From contig NC_006370.1 of the NCBI RefSeq assembly GCF_000196255.1, positions 1 to 64,000 of the forward strand: a stretch of 64,000 nucleotides of DNA, read 5' to 3'. This document shows, in pieces, positions 1 through 8,789 of the stretch (the first letter of the stretch is position 1; the number at the start of each line of letters is the position of its first letter). The notes beneath the pieces are model-generated. The model searched no databases. It had not been told where the DNA came from and was given only the letters and a program-made list of their open reading frames with translations. Both the position numbers and the translations under genes were made by a program. The stretch is from Photobacterium profundum SS9 (GTDB taxonomy: Bacteria > Pseudomonadota > Gammaproteobacteria > Enterobacterales > Vibrionaceae).

Positions 1-138
1 CAAAATAGCTACTTATGCACAGGGGGAGAATGTGGATAAAGTTATTCAATGGATAACTATGGGTTGATCACCGTTTAGATCTATAGTTACCCACAGAAAA
101 TAGTTTCAAATTAGCCTAAATATTGGGTAGTTTTGAAG
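1..138. other. oriC: Right-hand part of the chromosomal replication origin oriC
   Basis: The segment beside mioC carries TTATGCACA (13-21, plus), TTATCCACA on the minus strand (31-39), a weak TTATTCAAT (42-50), TTACCCACA (87-95) and GATC at 66-69 and 78-81. The order (TTATGCACA, then TTATTCAATGGATAACTA, a GATC, then a final box) parallels the R2, R3-side and R4 part of E. coli oriC next to mioC. The AT-rich unwinding region and R1 box would lie left of position 1. The last box differs from TTATCCACA by one base. The origin assignment rests on boxes plus gene context; I am fairly sure. Confidence 0.82.
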
Positions 139-591
139 CTAATTTTTACTACAAAGGTGTTTTTTCCACTCAACGAACCAACTTTCAGCTGCATCTTCAG
201 GTACAGAGTGTTGTGAGATATCGATGTCTAATCGCTCACCAAGCTTCATTGCATGGAGAGAATTAAGTAAATTATCGATGTTAATTCCCGCTGCACAGAA
301 CGTATCGTAGCTACTATCACCCAAGCCTATTACGCCATATTTCAGGGCTGATAAGTCTGGTTTTTGCGCTGTGAGCTGACTAATAAAGGGCTGAATATTG
401 TCTGGGAAATCACCCGCGCCATGTGTTGAACAGACGAATAACCAGATTGAATCGATATTGAGTTCACTCAAATTAGCGTGATTGATGACTTCAGTACTAT
501 GGCCATCTTGCTCTAATAGCTCTGATAAATGGTCAGCGACGTACTCAGCGCCACCTAAGGTGCTGCCTGTGATTAAGGTTATATTGCTCAT
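139..591 (-). CDS. mioC: MioC flavodoxin-like protein
   Basis: 150 residues, close to the 147 of E. coli MioC. It is a short-chain flavodoxin that binds FMN. The phosphate loop TGSTLGGAE is at residues 8-16, and the flavin-contact loops are STHGAGDFPDN (55-65) and GLGDSSYDTF (89-98). MioC has been linked to biotin synthase electron transfer in E. coli; its cellular role remains uncertain. The gene sits directly beside oriC and is transcribed toward it, the usual gammaproteobacterial arrangement in which mioC transcription can enter the origin. The ATG at 591 is preceded by GAGGAC on the minus strand, a suitable ribosome binding site. Confidence 0.95.
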   Translation of the reverse strand: MSNITLITGSTLGGAEYVADHLSELLEQDGHSTEVINHANLSELNIDSIWLFVCSTHGAGDFPDNIQPFISQLTAQKPDLSALKYGVIGLGDSSYDTFCAAGINIDNLLNSLHAMKLGERLDIDISQHSVPEDAAESWFVEWKKHLCSKN

Positions 592-697
592 ACTGTCCTC
601 AGTATTGGAGATAATGACCTTGATTGTACTGTTTAGTGAGGGAGATAAAAGAGACTAAATGTGGGGAATTGAGAGAAGTAACGTATGGAGAAAAGCA

Positions 698-724
698 TCC
701 ACAGGGCAATAAGTACCCTATGGA
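698..724. other. Inverted repeat between mnmE and mioC
   Basis: TCCACAGGG (698-706) and CCCTATGGA (716-724) pair over nine positions with one non-Watson-Crick pair around a nine-base loop. It lies downstream of mnmE and upstream of mioC on the minus strand. No long T-run follows, so it is at best an attenuator. The left arm also resembles a degenerate DnaA box (CATCCACA). Function is not established. Confidence 0.3.
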
Positions 725-745
725 CATGATCGGAGTATGATCGAA

Positions 746-2113
746 TTATTTACCAATACAGAAAGAAGTAAAGATCCTTCCTAGAAGATCATCAGAGGTG
801 AACTCACCGGTGATCTCACTTAAATGTTGCTGAGCAAGACGAAGTTCTTCTGCCAGTATTTCGCCAGCCATAAAACCTTCTAGCTGTTCTTTACCTATTT
901 CTAAGTGTTGAGCGGCTTGTTCCAGTGCTTCGAGGTGACGACGGCGTGCCATAAAGCCCCCTTCAGTTGTACCAGAGAAGCCCATGCAGTCTTTTAAATG
1001 TTCACGTAGGCTATCAATGCCTTCGCCTGTACGGGCTGATAGACGGATAAGGGGAGGGTTGTTGACATGACAAATCCCTGCAGCTTCACCCGTTAATTCC
1101 ACTTTATTGCGAATGACCGTTAAGCCCATGCTTTCTGGTAGGCGTTCAATAAAATCAGGCCAAATATCTTTCGGGTCGGTGTCGTTGGTTGTGGTGCCAT
1201 CGACCATGAACAATACGCGATCAGCTTGTTGAATTTCTTCCCAAGCCCGTTCAATACCAATTCGTTCTACTTCATTAGATGCTTCTCGTAAACCGGCAGT
1301 ATCGATGATGTGCAATGGCATGCCATCGATGTGGATGTGTTCGCGTAGCACATCACGTGTTGTGCCAGCAATATCGGTAACAATCGCGGAATCTTTGCCT
1401 GATAACGCATTCAGTAAGCTCGATTTACCTGCATTAGGGCGACCCGCGATAACCACTTTCATCCCTTCGCGAATAATTGACCCTTGGTTCGCTTCACGAC
1501 GTACAGCTTCGAGGTTATCAATGATGCCGTGTAAGTCATTACTCACTTTTCCATCAGACAAGAAGTCAATTTCTTCTTCTGGAAAGTCGATAGCAGCTTC
1601 AACATAAATACGCAGGTGGATGACGGCTTCCACCAGCTCATTCACTTTGGTTGAAAATGCTCCTTGAAGAGATCTAAAGGCACTTTTAGCCGCTTCCTCT
1701 GAACTGGCATCAATTAAGTCTGCAATAGCCTCTGCTTGGGCTAAATCAAGCTTATCGTTCATGAAGGCGCGTTCTGAGAACTCTCCTGGGCGGGCAGGGC
1801 GAATGCCTTCAAGTTTTAAGATACGACGAATCATCATATCCATCAGTACTGGGCCGCCGTGCCCTTGTAGTTCAAGAACATCTTCGCCAGTGAAGGAGTT
1901 AGGACCTTTAAAAAAGAGTGCGATGCCCTGATCCAGAGCGCTGCCATCTTCATTTTTAAAAGGGAGGTATTCGGCGTAACGGGTTTTTAATTCACGACCA
2001 GCAACAGCAAGAGCAACCTCTTTAGCTTTTGGGCCCGAAACGCGAATGATGCCTACACCGCCTCGACCAGGAGGTGTAGCTTGAGCAACGATGGTATCAG
2101 TATATTCGTTCAT
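746..2113 (-). CDS. mnmE: tRNA-modifying GTPase MnmE (TrmE)
   Basis: 455 residues, the family length. With MnmG it makes the 5-carboxymethylaminomethyl group on U34 of certain tRNAs. The N-terminal formyl-tetrahydrofolate-binding domain (about 1-120) is followed by a helical domain that is interrupted by a Ras-like G domain: G1 GRPNAGKS (224-231), G2 GTTRD (250-254), G3 DTAG (271-274) and a NKVE version of the NKxD motif. The C-terminal CIGK (452-455) holds the conserved catalytic Cys. It lies in the conserved yidC-mnmE-mioC order on the minus strand, separated from yidC by a terminator, so it probably has its own promoter. Confidence 0.97.
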   Translation of the reverse strand: MNEYTDTIVAQATPPGRGGVGIIRVSGPKAKEVALAVAGRELKTRYAEYLPFKNEDGSALDQGIALFFKGPNSFTGEDVLELQGHGGPVLMDMMIRRILKLEGIRPARPGEFSERAFMNDKLDLAQAEAIADLIDASSEEAAKSAFRSLQGAFSTKVNELVEAVIHLRIYVEAAIDFPEEEIDFLSDGKVSNDLHGIIDNLEAVRREANQGSIIREGMKVVIAGRPNAGKSSLLNALSGKDSAIVTDIAGTTRDVLREHIHIDGMPLHIIDTAGLREASNEVERIGIERAWEEIQQADRVLFMVDGTTTNDTDPKDIWPDFIERLPESMGLTVIRNKVELTGEAAGICHVNNPPLIRLSARTGEGIDSLREHLKDCMGFSGTTEGGFMARRRHLEALEQAAQHLEIGKEQLEGFMAGEILAEELRLAQQHLSEITGEFTSDDLLGRIFTSFCIGK

Positions 2114-2209
2114 ATCTTTGGCTTAGCTTAAAAAATTCGCAGTAATTGTAAACAGAGTCGATAGGAAAGCCCAGTAATTGCTTACTTACCGCATAATGGC
2201 ACAATAAAA

Positions 2210-2233
2210 AAAGGCGACCCTTAGGCCGCCTTT
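2210..2233 (-). terminator. Rho-independent terminator downstream of yidC
   Basis: AAAGGCG (2210-2216) and CGCCTTT (2227-2233) form a stem. Read on the minus strand it is followed by a run of Ts (plus-strand A-run 2204-2211). It closes the rpmH-rnpA-yidD-yidC unit before mnmE. Confidence 0.75.
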
Positions 2234-2253
2234 CGATAACTTAGCTGGTCATG

Positions 2254-3870
2254 CTATTTAGTGTGTAGACCTTTCTTTTCCAGAGAACGATAAATTAACG
2301 TTTGCTGGAGCAAGGTAACTACGTTCGATACTAACCAGTATAGAACGAGACCGGATGGGAAAAATAGGAAGAAGAATGTGAACATAACAGGCATAAATGT
2401 CATGATCTTCTGCTGCATAGGATCCGTTACAGTTGTCGGGCTCATTTTCTGAATCATGAACATCGACACACCCATTAGCAATGGCAGGATGTAGTACGGG
2501 TCTTGTGCTGACAAGTCGTGAATCCAACCGAAGAACGGTGAGTGACGCAGTTCAACTGATTCCATCAGTGACCAGTACAATGCAATGAAAATTGGCATCT
2601 GCAATACAATTGGAAGACAGCCACCCAGTGGGTTCACTTTCTCTTTTTTGTACAGTTCCATCATTTCTTGGCTCATGCGCTGGCGGTCATCGCCTAGACG
2701 CTCACGCATTGCAGTCAGCTTAGGCTGAAGCATGCGCATTTTCGCCATTGAGGTGTACTGCGCTTTAGTCAGCGGGTACATCGCACCACGAACGATGAAA
2801 GTAAGCATCATGATCGCGAGACCCCAGTTACCTACGATGCTCTGAATGAACGACAGTAGTTTATGTAACGGGCTTGCGATAAACCATAACCAACCGTAAT
2901 CAACCGTTAGGTTTAGGTTCGCTGCAGTGGCTTCCATTTCTTTTTGTAGCTTAGGGCCAACCCAAAGTGTTGCTGTAAGGGTTTGCTCTGTGCCAGCTGC
3001 AATTGTTGTGGTTGGAAGACGCACGCCGATGTAACCCAGGCCATTACTAGCACGAGTATATAGGTTTGATGCTTCTTCTGAACGTGGAATCCAAGCCGAT
3101 ACGAAGTAGTGTTGTAGCATTGCTGCCCAGCCGTTTGTCGTTGTCATGTTCAGGCTTTTATCCTGCATGTCATCGAAGCTGTACTTCTTATAGTTGGTTG
3201 TGTCAGTTGAATATGCGCCACCACGGTACGTTGGCATCGTAAGGCTACCACCATCGTCCATCAGGTTCTGGCGAAGCTGCGCATACATTTGTACACTTGC
3301 TGCAGAAGCAGATTGGTTATCAATGGTATATTCAACATCAACGGCATAGCTGTTGCGTTTAAGTACGAATGTTTTGGTGTATGTAATGCCATCTTTTACG
3401 TATGTCATTGGTACACGGAGTTCGTCTTGGCCATCAGCCAGCGTAAAATCTTTTGCTGTTACAGCTAATTGTGCACGACCGTTAGCCGAATCAATACCAT
3501 TAGCACCGATGAGACCTGATTGCGCGATGTAGCTGAGACCAGGTTCGTCCTTAAGAAGGATGAATGAGTCTGCTGAGTCTAACTCGTTATTGTAAGCTAA
3601 TAACTTCGCTTCAATAACATCACCACCTAGCGTATCGACAGAAAGAGCCAGTACATCGGTATTGATAGTGATTAAGTCTTTAGATGTTGTTTCTTGATCA
3701 GGAATTGGTTGACCATCACCTGAATGTGAAGGGACATCACCACTATTGTTAACTTGTTGCTCTGTACCCTGGCCTTGCGGCTGTGGGCTGTTGTCCATAT
3801 TCCACTGTTGGTACAGTAGGAAAGAGACAAACAGTAGGGCAATTAACAGAATATTGCGTTGGGAATCCAT
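2254..3870 (-). CDS. yidC: Membrane protein insertase YidC
   Basis: 538 residues, the gammaproteobacterial Oxa1/YidC type. It inserts and folds inner-membrane proteins with or without SecYEG. There is one N-terminal transmembrane helix (about 6-21), a Pro/Gln-rich linker, a large periplasmic domain (about 60-340), and a conserved C-terminal region with five membrane segments, including the [14 protein letters not shown] and [20 protein letters not shown] segments. The end is basic (LEKKGLHTK). It follows yidD by two bases, so the genes are co-transcribed. This gene order is conserved across gammaproteobacteria. Confidence 0.97.
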
Positions 3871-3872
3871 CG

Positions 3873-4130
3873 TTAATTATCTCTGTCGTTATGCTTGGTT
3901 GGCGGAACGGGGTCAAAACCACCGTTGTTTAAAGGGTGACATCTTAATAGACGTTTCGCCGCGAACCAACAACCTTTTACGACTCCATGCATTTTTATTG
4001 CTTCAATAGCATATTGAGAACATGTAGGAGTAAAACGACAACGCGGTCCAAGTAGCGGACTTATTATCAGTTGGTAAAGGCGGACCAGCCGGATGGCTAG
4101 CCACGCGAAAGGCGAGACAGGCGATGCCAT
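3873..4130 (-). CDS. yidD: Membrane protein insertion efficiency factor YidD
   Basis: 85 residues of the small YidD (UPF0161) family. It has an amphipathic N-terminal segment ([18 protein letters not shown]) followed by the family-defining [14 protein letters not shown] motif with two cysteines, then [13 protein letters not shown]. It is a peripheral inner-membrane protein thought to aid YidC-dependent insertion. Its 5' end overlaps the 3' end of rnpA by 34 bases, and it ends two bases before yidC, which implies translational coupling. Confidence 0.95.
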
Positions 4131-4453
4131 AATTTATCCAACAACTTAAATAACTCTTCGTTGCTCAACTCACTGGCACTTTTCTTTGCAATCACGACGA
4201 AATCGTTTGCTGGCAAATCATGTTGCTTTAAGCGGAAACTTTCTCGAACGATACGTTTGAAATGGTTTCTACCTGGGGCAGTTTTAATTTGTTTTTTGGG
4301 AACAGCAAGACCAAGACGAGGATGATTGAGGTCGTTAGGACGGGCTAGAATAGTTAAATGAGGAGAGCCAGCACGATGAGCTTGCTGGAAGACTTTTTTA
4401 TAATGCTCGGGAGTTAACAAACGTAACTCCCGAGAGAAGGCTAGCTTATTCAA
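4097..4453 (-). CDS. rnpA: Ribonuclease P protein component
   Basis: 118 residues. This is the protein subunit of RNase P, which helps the catalytic RNA mature tRNA 5' ends. The basic RNA-binding signature is [13 protein letters not shown] (62-74), a variant of RNRIKRxxRE with His and Phe at the third and fourth positions. The start is a TTG at 4453, chosen because it puts four residues before AFSREL, as in E. coli and Vibrio RnpA. An 8-bp inverted repeat overlaps this start, which could hold rnpA output below that of rpmH. Confidence 0.93.
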   Translation of the reverse strand: MNKLAFSRELRLLTPEHYKKVFQQAHRAGSPHLTILARPNDLNHPRLGLAVPKKQIKTAPGRNHFKRIVRESFRLKQHDLPANDFVVIAKKSASELSNEELFKLLDKLWHRLSRLSRG

Positions 4454-4471
4454 AATAATCAGAGATTATTT
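4453..4471. promoter_or_regulatory. Inverted repeat overlapping rpmH end and rnpA start
   Basis: AAATAATC (4453-4460) and GATTATTT (4464-4471) are perfectly complementary around a three-base loop. They span the end of rpmH and reach the first base of the rnpA TTG start. A hairpin here could uncouple or damp rnpA translation relative to the ribosomal protein. This is inference from position only. Confidence 0.4.
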
Positions 4472-4599
4472 AGAAAGGCGCTTACGGCCTTTGCACGACG
4501 TGCATTGATTGTTGCGCGACCGTTCTTAGTTGCCATGCGAGCACGAAATCCGTGGCTGCGCTTGCGCTTTAGAACTGAAGGTTGAAAAGTGCGTTTCAT
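4459..4599 (-). CDS. rpmH: Ribosomal protein bL34, apparently frameshifted near the C-terminus
   Basis: The ATG at 4599 opens a typical L34 ([14 protein letters not shown] at 1-14, then [13 protein letters not shown]). After residue 37 (INARRAK) the frame as given reads AVSAFLNNL and stops at 4459-4461, 46 residues in all. The usual ending GRKRLSK-stop is intact in the next frame (stop at 4466-4468), so one base is missing around 4490-4493, where minus-strand GCAAAGGCC should be GCAAAAGGCC or GCTAAAGGCC. bL34 is a small basic protein of the 50S subunit. The cause is either a sequencing error or a real altered C-terminus. It heads the rpmH-rnpA-yidD-yidC operon. Confidence 0.9.
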   Translation of the reverse strand: MKRTFQPSVLKRKRSHGFRARMATKNGRATINARRAKAVSAFLNNL

Positions 4600-4689
4600 T
4601 GGTATTACCTTAAATTAACTGATCAGTTTTTAAGTTTGTTATTTAGTTTCGGATATAAAAATATCCTCGACCTCTAACAAAGAGGCGGA

Positions 4690-4718
4690 ATTGTAATCAC
4701 TGACTGCCAAAGAGTCAA
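4690..4718 (-). promoter_or_regulatory. Sigma70 promoter for rpmH operon
   Basis: On the minus strand TTGACT (4713-4718) and TACAAT (4690-4695) are separated by 17 bases, a near-consensus sigma70 promoter. It lies about 90 bases upstream of the rpmH ATG. A strong promoter suits a ribosomal-protein operon. Confidence 0.8.
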
Positions 4719-4725
4719 TAATTAT

Positions 4726-4745
4726 GCCCATATTGTCGTATGGGC
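4726..4745 (-). terminator. Probable terminator of the ABC transporter operon
   Basis: GCCCATA (4726-4732) and TATGGGC (4739-4745) form a perfect 7-bp stem with a six-base loop just downstream of the ATPase gene. On the minus strand it is followed by ATAATTATT rather than a clean T-run. It therefore looks like a modest terminator separating this operon from the rpmH promoter. Confidence 0.5.
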
Positions 4746-4751
4746 GGTGAA

Positions 4752-5522
4752 TTATACTTTTTGTGAGCCAGAGCGCAAGGATCCTTCGTTGATCCCGACC
4801 TGATTTAAGAACTTTTTTAATCTTGGATCGTTTGGTGTGGTGAAGATCTGCTCTGGTTTGCCTTGTTCTACGAATTTACCATCGGCCATAAAGATCACTC
4901 TATCAGCAACTTCGCGTGCAAATTGCATTTCGTGAGTAACCACTAACATGGTTTGATGACGGGTTGCTAATTTTTTCATTAATGTCAGCACTTCACCGAC
5001 CCATTCAGGGTCTAAAGCGGATGTTGGCTCATCAAAGAGCAATAATTCGGCTTCTAATGCCATTGCTCGTCCGATCCCCACCCGTTGCTGCTGACCACCA
5101 GAAAGTGCTGCCGGAAAGGCATCTCCTTTATCACCAAGCCCAATATCATCAAGAATTTGTTGAGCTCGCTGGTAGGCCTCGTCTTTTTTCCAGCCTTTTA
5201 CGGTGATTAAGCCTTCTGCCACGTTTTGCCGCGCCGTTAAATGAGCAAATAACGCATAATTTTGAAAAACAAAGCCTGTTTTACGTCGTAACGCTAAAAT
5301 ATCGTTATTTTTGGCTTGAGTTGTATCAACCGTCACGTCATCAATGGTGATTTTGCCTTGATTCGCGGTCTCTAAAAAATTAATACAGCGCAATAACGTG
5401 GATTTCCCGGTGCCTGATGGGCCAATCACCACCACAATTTCACCCTTGGTGATAGTTAAGTCCAGATCAGAAAAGATGGTGCTATCGCCAAAGCGTTTGG
5501 TGAGTTTTTTTATATCAATCAT
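4752..5522 (-). CDS. Amino-acid ABC transporter, ATP-binding protein (cystine/polar amino acid type)
   Basis: 256 residues. It is the ATPase of a polar amino-acid uptake importer. Walker A is GPSGTGKST (34-42), the Q-loop is near VFQNYALF, the signature is LSGGQQQR (140-147), Walker B with D-loop is LLFDEPTSALD (161-171), and the switch His is in VVTHEM. Its start overlaps the end of the permease gene by four bases. It is the last gene of a solute-binding protein, permease, ATPase operon. The same three-gene unit lies between rpmH and dnaA in V. cholerae. The substrate is inferred from the binding protein. Confidence 0.92.
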   Translation of the reverse strand: MIDIKKLTKRFGDSTIFSDLDLTITKGEIVVVIGPSGTGKSTLLRCINFLETANQGKITIDDVTVDTTQAKNNDILALRRKTGFVFQNYALFAHLTARQNVAEGLITVKGWKKDEAYQRAQQILDDIGLGDKGDAFPAALSGGQQQRVGIGRAMALEAELLLFDEPTSALDPEWVGEVLTLMKKLATRHQTMLVVTHEMQFAREVADRVIFMADGKFVEQGKPEQIFTTPNDPRLKKFLNQVGINEGSLRSGSQKV

Positions 5523-6190
5523 CGTACATACGCCTTATTGAGTTTTGCTTCAGCCCAGTTTTGTACTTGCGTTAGTACAAGCACTAATCCCCAATAAATA
5601 AAGGCAACAGCCAAGAATGCTTCAAAAAATTTAAAACTGGAAGACGCTTCCATTTGTGCTTTTGCCATAATTTCAGCCACCCCAAGCGTAAAGGCGAGTG
5701 AAGTGGATTTAATCATATCGATAAAATAGTTCATTAAAGACGGTAAAGCGATGCGGGTAGCTTGCGGTAAAATAATGCGGCGCATCGCCTGCATTTCTGT
5801 CATGCCAATGGCAAGGCTAGCTTCCCGTTGGCAGCGATCGACCCCAATAATGGCCGCTCGAATACTTTCTGCCATATAGGCCGCGAAGTGTAAGCTCAAC
5901 CCGATAACTGCCGCACTGAAAGCATCCAAACCAATAAATATCGGAAAGACTTGAGGCAAGCCGTAATAAAGCAGGAACAGTTGCACAAGCAAGGGGGTTC
6001 CGCGAAAGAAACTGATGTAAAGTTGGCTCAGTTGGTTTAATACAGGCAGTTTATAAACCCGTACTAATGCCAGCGTTATCGCGATAATTAGTGCAAATCC
6101 TAGTCCCCATACTGCCATCGAAAGTGTTGTACCAAGGTACTTCATCAAGATTGGCATCAGAGAAAGCATATAATCGAAATCGAAACCCAT
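5519..6190 (-). CDS. Amino-acid ABC transporter, permease
   Basis: Inner-membrane permease of the HisM/GlnP type with several hydrophobic segments. The cytoplasmic EAA loop reads EASLAIGMTEMQAMRRIILPQA, the contact site for the ATPase. I prefer the ATG at 6190 (MGFDFDYML, 223 residues). The longer frame from 6244 would begin inside the loop of an inverted repeat (6234-6254) and adds 18 residues with no membrane character. It overlaps the ATPase gene downstream by four bases. Confidence 0.88.
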   Translation of the reverse strand: MGFDFDYMLSLMPILMKYLGTTLSMAVWGLGFALIIAITLALVRVYKLPVLNQLSQLYISFFRGTPLLVQLFLLYYGLPQVFPIFIGLDAFSAAVIGLSLHFAAYMAESIRAAIIGVDRCQREASLAIGMTEMQAMRRIILPQATRIALPSLMNYFIDMIKSTSLAFTLGVAEIMAKAQMEASSSFKFFEAFLAVAFIYWGLVLVLTQVQNWAEAKLNKAYVR

Positions 6191-6233
6191 GATGGCTACT
6201 TGTCCGTTGATTGTGGATGTTTCAGAGACACAA

Positions 6234-6254
6234 AGACTCACCATTGGTGAGTCT
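6234..6254 (-). terminator. Intercistronic hairpin between binding-protein and permease genes
   Basis: AGACTCACC (6234-6242) and GGTGAGTCT (6246-6254) form a perfect 9-bp stem with a three-base loop. On the minus strand it is followed by a short TTTG. Such hairpins after periplasmic binding-protein genes commonly act as partial terminators or RNA stabilisers, giving excess binding protein over permease. That role is inferred here. Confidence 0.6.
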
Positions 6255-6295
6255 TATTAGAGATAAAATGAATTGAAGCTTAACGTCTTTACATG

Positions 6296-7051
6296 TTACT
6301 TGGTGATATCAGTATCAAACCATTTCATTGAAATGTCAGCCAATGTGCCATCTTCACGCATTGCGTTTAGTGCCGTATTGACTTCATTACGTAACTTTTC
6401 ACCTTTTTCATTTTTTACAAAAGGCCAAGCATTTTCAATTGTCTCAAAGGGTTCACCTGCTAATTCTAGTGGTAAATTCGCTTTTTTAATCAATTCAATT
6501 GAAGAAAGGCGATCCATTACAAATGCATCGGTACGACCTAAAGCGACATCGTGCTCGATACCTGCATCGTAGGTTTTGATATTGATTTGTGCGGCATTAT
6601 CAAGTTGACGTAATAGTTGCTCGTAATTAGAGCCTAAGTTTACCCCTACGGTTTTATCTGCAAGGTCAGCTGTTGATTTAATCTCGGTATTACCTTTACG
6701 TACGACCAACTGTGCGCCATCGATGACATAAGGTTCAGCAAAAAGGAATTTAGCTTGGCGTTCGGGTGTGATAGTGATTTGGTTTGAAATGGTATCAATA
6801 CGGCCCGTGTCTAGTAAGCCAAATAGACCAGAGAAGCTGGCGGTAACGTACTCAACGTTATAATCGTTACGTTTACCTATTTCATCCCATAAATCGACTT
6901 CAAAACCCTGAAGCTGATCCATCTTTACAAAAGTAAAAGGGAAATAGCGTCCTGACATACCAACTTTTACATCTGTTGCCGCCATTACTGTTTGGCTTGC
7001 CGCTAAAGTTAGTGCTACCGCTGTCAATGTTGTCTTTACCCAGATTTTCAT
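6296..7051 (-). CDS. Amino-acid ABC transporter, periplasmic binding protein (cystine-like)
   Basis: 251 residues of the SBP family 3 fold. A Sec signal peptide (about 1-24, ending TVMA before ATDVK) exports it to the periplasm. The mature start VKVGMSGRYFPFTFVK, then LQGFEVDLWDEIGKR and SNQITITPER, match the amino-acid-binding family. From memory the sequence resembles cystine-binding (TcyA-like) proteins most closely, but ligand identity is not proven. A good ribosome binding site (GGAG, AACAGG) precedes the ATG. It is the first gene of the operon and faces away from dnaA. Confidence 0.88.
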   Translation of the reverse strand: MKIWVKTTLTAVALTLAASQTVMAATDVKVGMSGRYFPFTFVKMDQLQGFEVDLWDEIGKRNDYNVEYVTASFSGLFGLLDTGRIDTISNQITITPERQAKFLFAEPYVIDGAQLVVRKGNTEIKSTADLADKTVGVNLGSNYEQLLRQLDNAAQINIKTYDAGIEHDVALGRTDAFVMDRLSSIELIKKANLPLELAGEPFETIENAWPFVKNEKGEKLRNEVNTALNAMREDGTLADISMKWFDTDITK

Positions 7052-7231
7052 CCTGTTTACTCCATATATGGCTTACATCATTAGCTATTTCTGCCATCCT
7101 ACTCGGTAGGCTTTGGTTTTTTTAAATAACTTAAAGTTATTTTACATAACGTAGAGTTAGGTTTGATGGATCTTAGCCCAATGTTGATAGTATTGTGGGT
7201 AATATCTGGGTAAATTGTGTTGATCCAATGC

Positions 7232-7319
7232 TTGACTGTGCACTTTATGTGAATAAGTCTGATCTTATTCACCGGATCTGCGATCTCTTTGCTGGTGATC
7301 CAGAGCCAGCAGGTATAAA
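7232..7319 (+). promoter_or_regulatory. dnaA regulatory region: DnaA-box dyad, GATC cluster, promoter candidates
   Basis: GTGAATAAG (7249-7257) and CTTATTCAC (7264-7272) form a perfect dyad. The left arm contains a consensus DnaA box on the minus strand (TGTGAATAA, 7248-7256). The right arm is a one-mismatch box (TTATTCACC, 7265-7273). GATC occurs at 7222, 7261, 7275, 7282 and 7297, which suggests Dam/SeqA control. TATAAA (7314-7319) with TTGCTG (7289-7294, 19-base spacer) is a possible promoter; TTGACT at 7232-7237 has no convincing -10. Autoregulation by DnaA is inferred from known dnaA promoters. The 7052-7363 gap holds nothing else I can support. Confidence 0.65.
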
Positions 7320-7363
7320 ATTACATCCCTTTTTGTGTTTTGTTATTCAGTGTGGAGTCGAAC

Positions 7364-8788
7364 TTGTCATCTTCGCTATGGTTGCAGTGCCTTCAACGCC
7401 TTCAAGAAGAGTTACCTGCGACAGAATTCAGTATGTGGGTTCGACCCCTACAAGCCGAGTTAAAAGATAATACGCTGACCCTTTTTGCACCTAATCGTTT
7501 TGTACTCGATTGGGTAAGGGATAAGTACCTTAATAATATTAACCGTCTACTGAATGAATTCTGTGGGACGGATATACCGATCTTGCGTTTTGAAGTGGGC
7601 AGCCGACAAGTTGTTGTACCATCTTCTCAGATCATAGCACCAGCCGCACCGGCAGTGACGTTAGCGCCAAGGCCATTACCTGCAACTAGAATATTGCAAG
7701 ATGATGCGCCATCACGCTCATGGGAGCCAGCACCATCACCCGTACAACCTGAATCGAAATCAGGTTATCGTTCGAATGTGAACCCTAAACATAATTTTAA
7801 TAATTTTGTTGAAGGTAAATCGAATCAACTGGGTTTGGCTGCTTGTCGTCAAGTGTCAGATAATCCTGGTGCTGCGTATAACCCATTGTTTCTTTATGGT
7901 GGGACGGGGTTAGGTAAAACGCATTTATTACATGCGGTCGGAAATGCGATCGCTGATCGTAAACCCAATGCGCGCGTGGTTTACATGCACTCTGAACGTT
8001 TTGTTCAAGATATGGTGAAAGCACTGCAAAATAACGCGATTGAAGAATTTAAGCGTTATTACCGCAGTGTCGATGCATTATTGATTGATGACATTCAATT
8101 CTTTGCTAATAAAGAACGTTCACAAGAAGAATTTTTTCATACTTTTAATGCTTTGCTTGAAGGTAACCAACAGATCATTTTGACATCCGATCGCTACCCT
8201 CGAGAAATCAATGGGGTAGAAGATCGTTTGAAATCACGCTTTGGTTGGGGATTAACCGTTGCGATTGAGCCTCCAGAGTTAGAAACTCGAGTCGCTATCT
8301 TAATGAAGAAAGCAGAAAATCATAATATTCGATTGCCCGATGAAGTCGCGTTCTTCATTGCTAAGCGTTTACGTTCAAATGTACGTGAGCTTGAAGGCGC
8401 ATTGAATCGTGTTATCGCCAATGCCAACTTCACGGGTCGTGCAATTACGATAGATTTTGTGCGTGAAGCCTTACGTGATTTGCTCGCGCTGCAAGAAAAG
8501 CTTGTTACTATTGATAATATTCAGAAGACTGTTGCTGAATACTATAAAATAAAGATGTCTGACATGCTGTCGAAGCGTCGTTCACGTTCCGTGGCGCGAC
8601 CGCGCCAAATGGCGATGGCACTGGCGAAAGAATTAACAAACCACAGTCTTCCTGAAATTGGTGATGCTTTTGGTGGTCGAGATCACACCACAGTCTTACA
8701 TGCTTGCCGAAAAATAGTGCAGTTGCGTGAAGAAAGCCACGATATAAAAGAAGATTATTCAAACCTAATAAGAACATTATCGACCTGA
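7364..8788 (+). CDS. dnaA: Chromosomal replication initiator DnaA
   Basis: 474 residues from a TTG start at 7364. The start was chosen because TTG-TCA-TCT-TCG gives MSSSLW, the N-terminus of Vibrio DnaA, and GGAG lies eight bases upstream. A longer reading from 7340 adds eight residues with no ribosome binding site. Domain I (1-90) is followed by a Pro-rich linker, the AAA+ domain with Walker [10 protein letters not shown] (179-187) and Walker [10 protein letters not shown], and a C-terminal DNA-binding domain with [15 protein letters not shown]. It binds DnaA boxes in ATP form to open oriC. First gene of dnaA-dnaN-recF-gyrB. Confidence 0.97.
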   Translation: MSSSLWLQCLQRLQEELPATEFSMWVRPLQAELKDNTLTLFAPNRFVLDWVRDKYLNNINRLLNEFCGTDIPILRFEVGSRQVVVPSSQIIAPAAPAVTLAPRPLPATRILQDDAPSRSWEPAPSPVQPESKSGYRSNVNPKHNFNNFVEGKSNQLGLAACRQVSDNPGAAYNPLFLYGGTGLGKTHLLHAVGNAIADRKPNARVVYMHSERFVQDMVKALQNNAIEEFKRYYRSVDALLIDDIQFFANKERSQEEFFHTFNALLEGNQQIILTSDRYPREINGVEDRLKSRFGWGLTVAIEPPELETRVAILMKKAENHNIRLPDEVAFFIAKRLRSNVRELEGALNRVIANANFTGRAITIDFVREALRDLLALQEKLVTIDNIQKTVAEYYKIKMSDMLSKRRSRSVARPRQMAMALAKELTNHSLPEIGDAFGGRDHTTVLHACRKIVQLREESHDIKEDYSNLIRTLST

Positions 8789-8789
8789 T

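Noticed and set aside
698..724. Rho-independent terminator between mnmE and mioC
   Set aside because: The stem has a mismatch and no T-run follows on the minus strand; recorded only as an inverted repeat.
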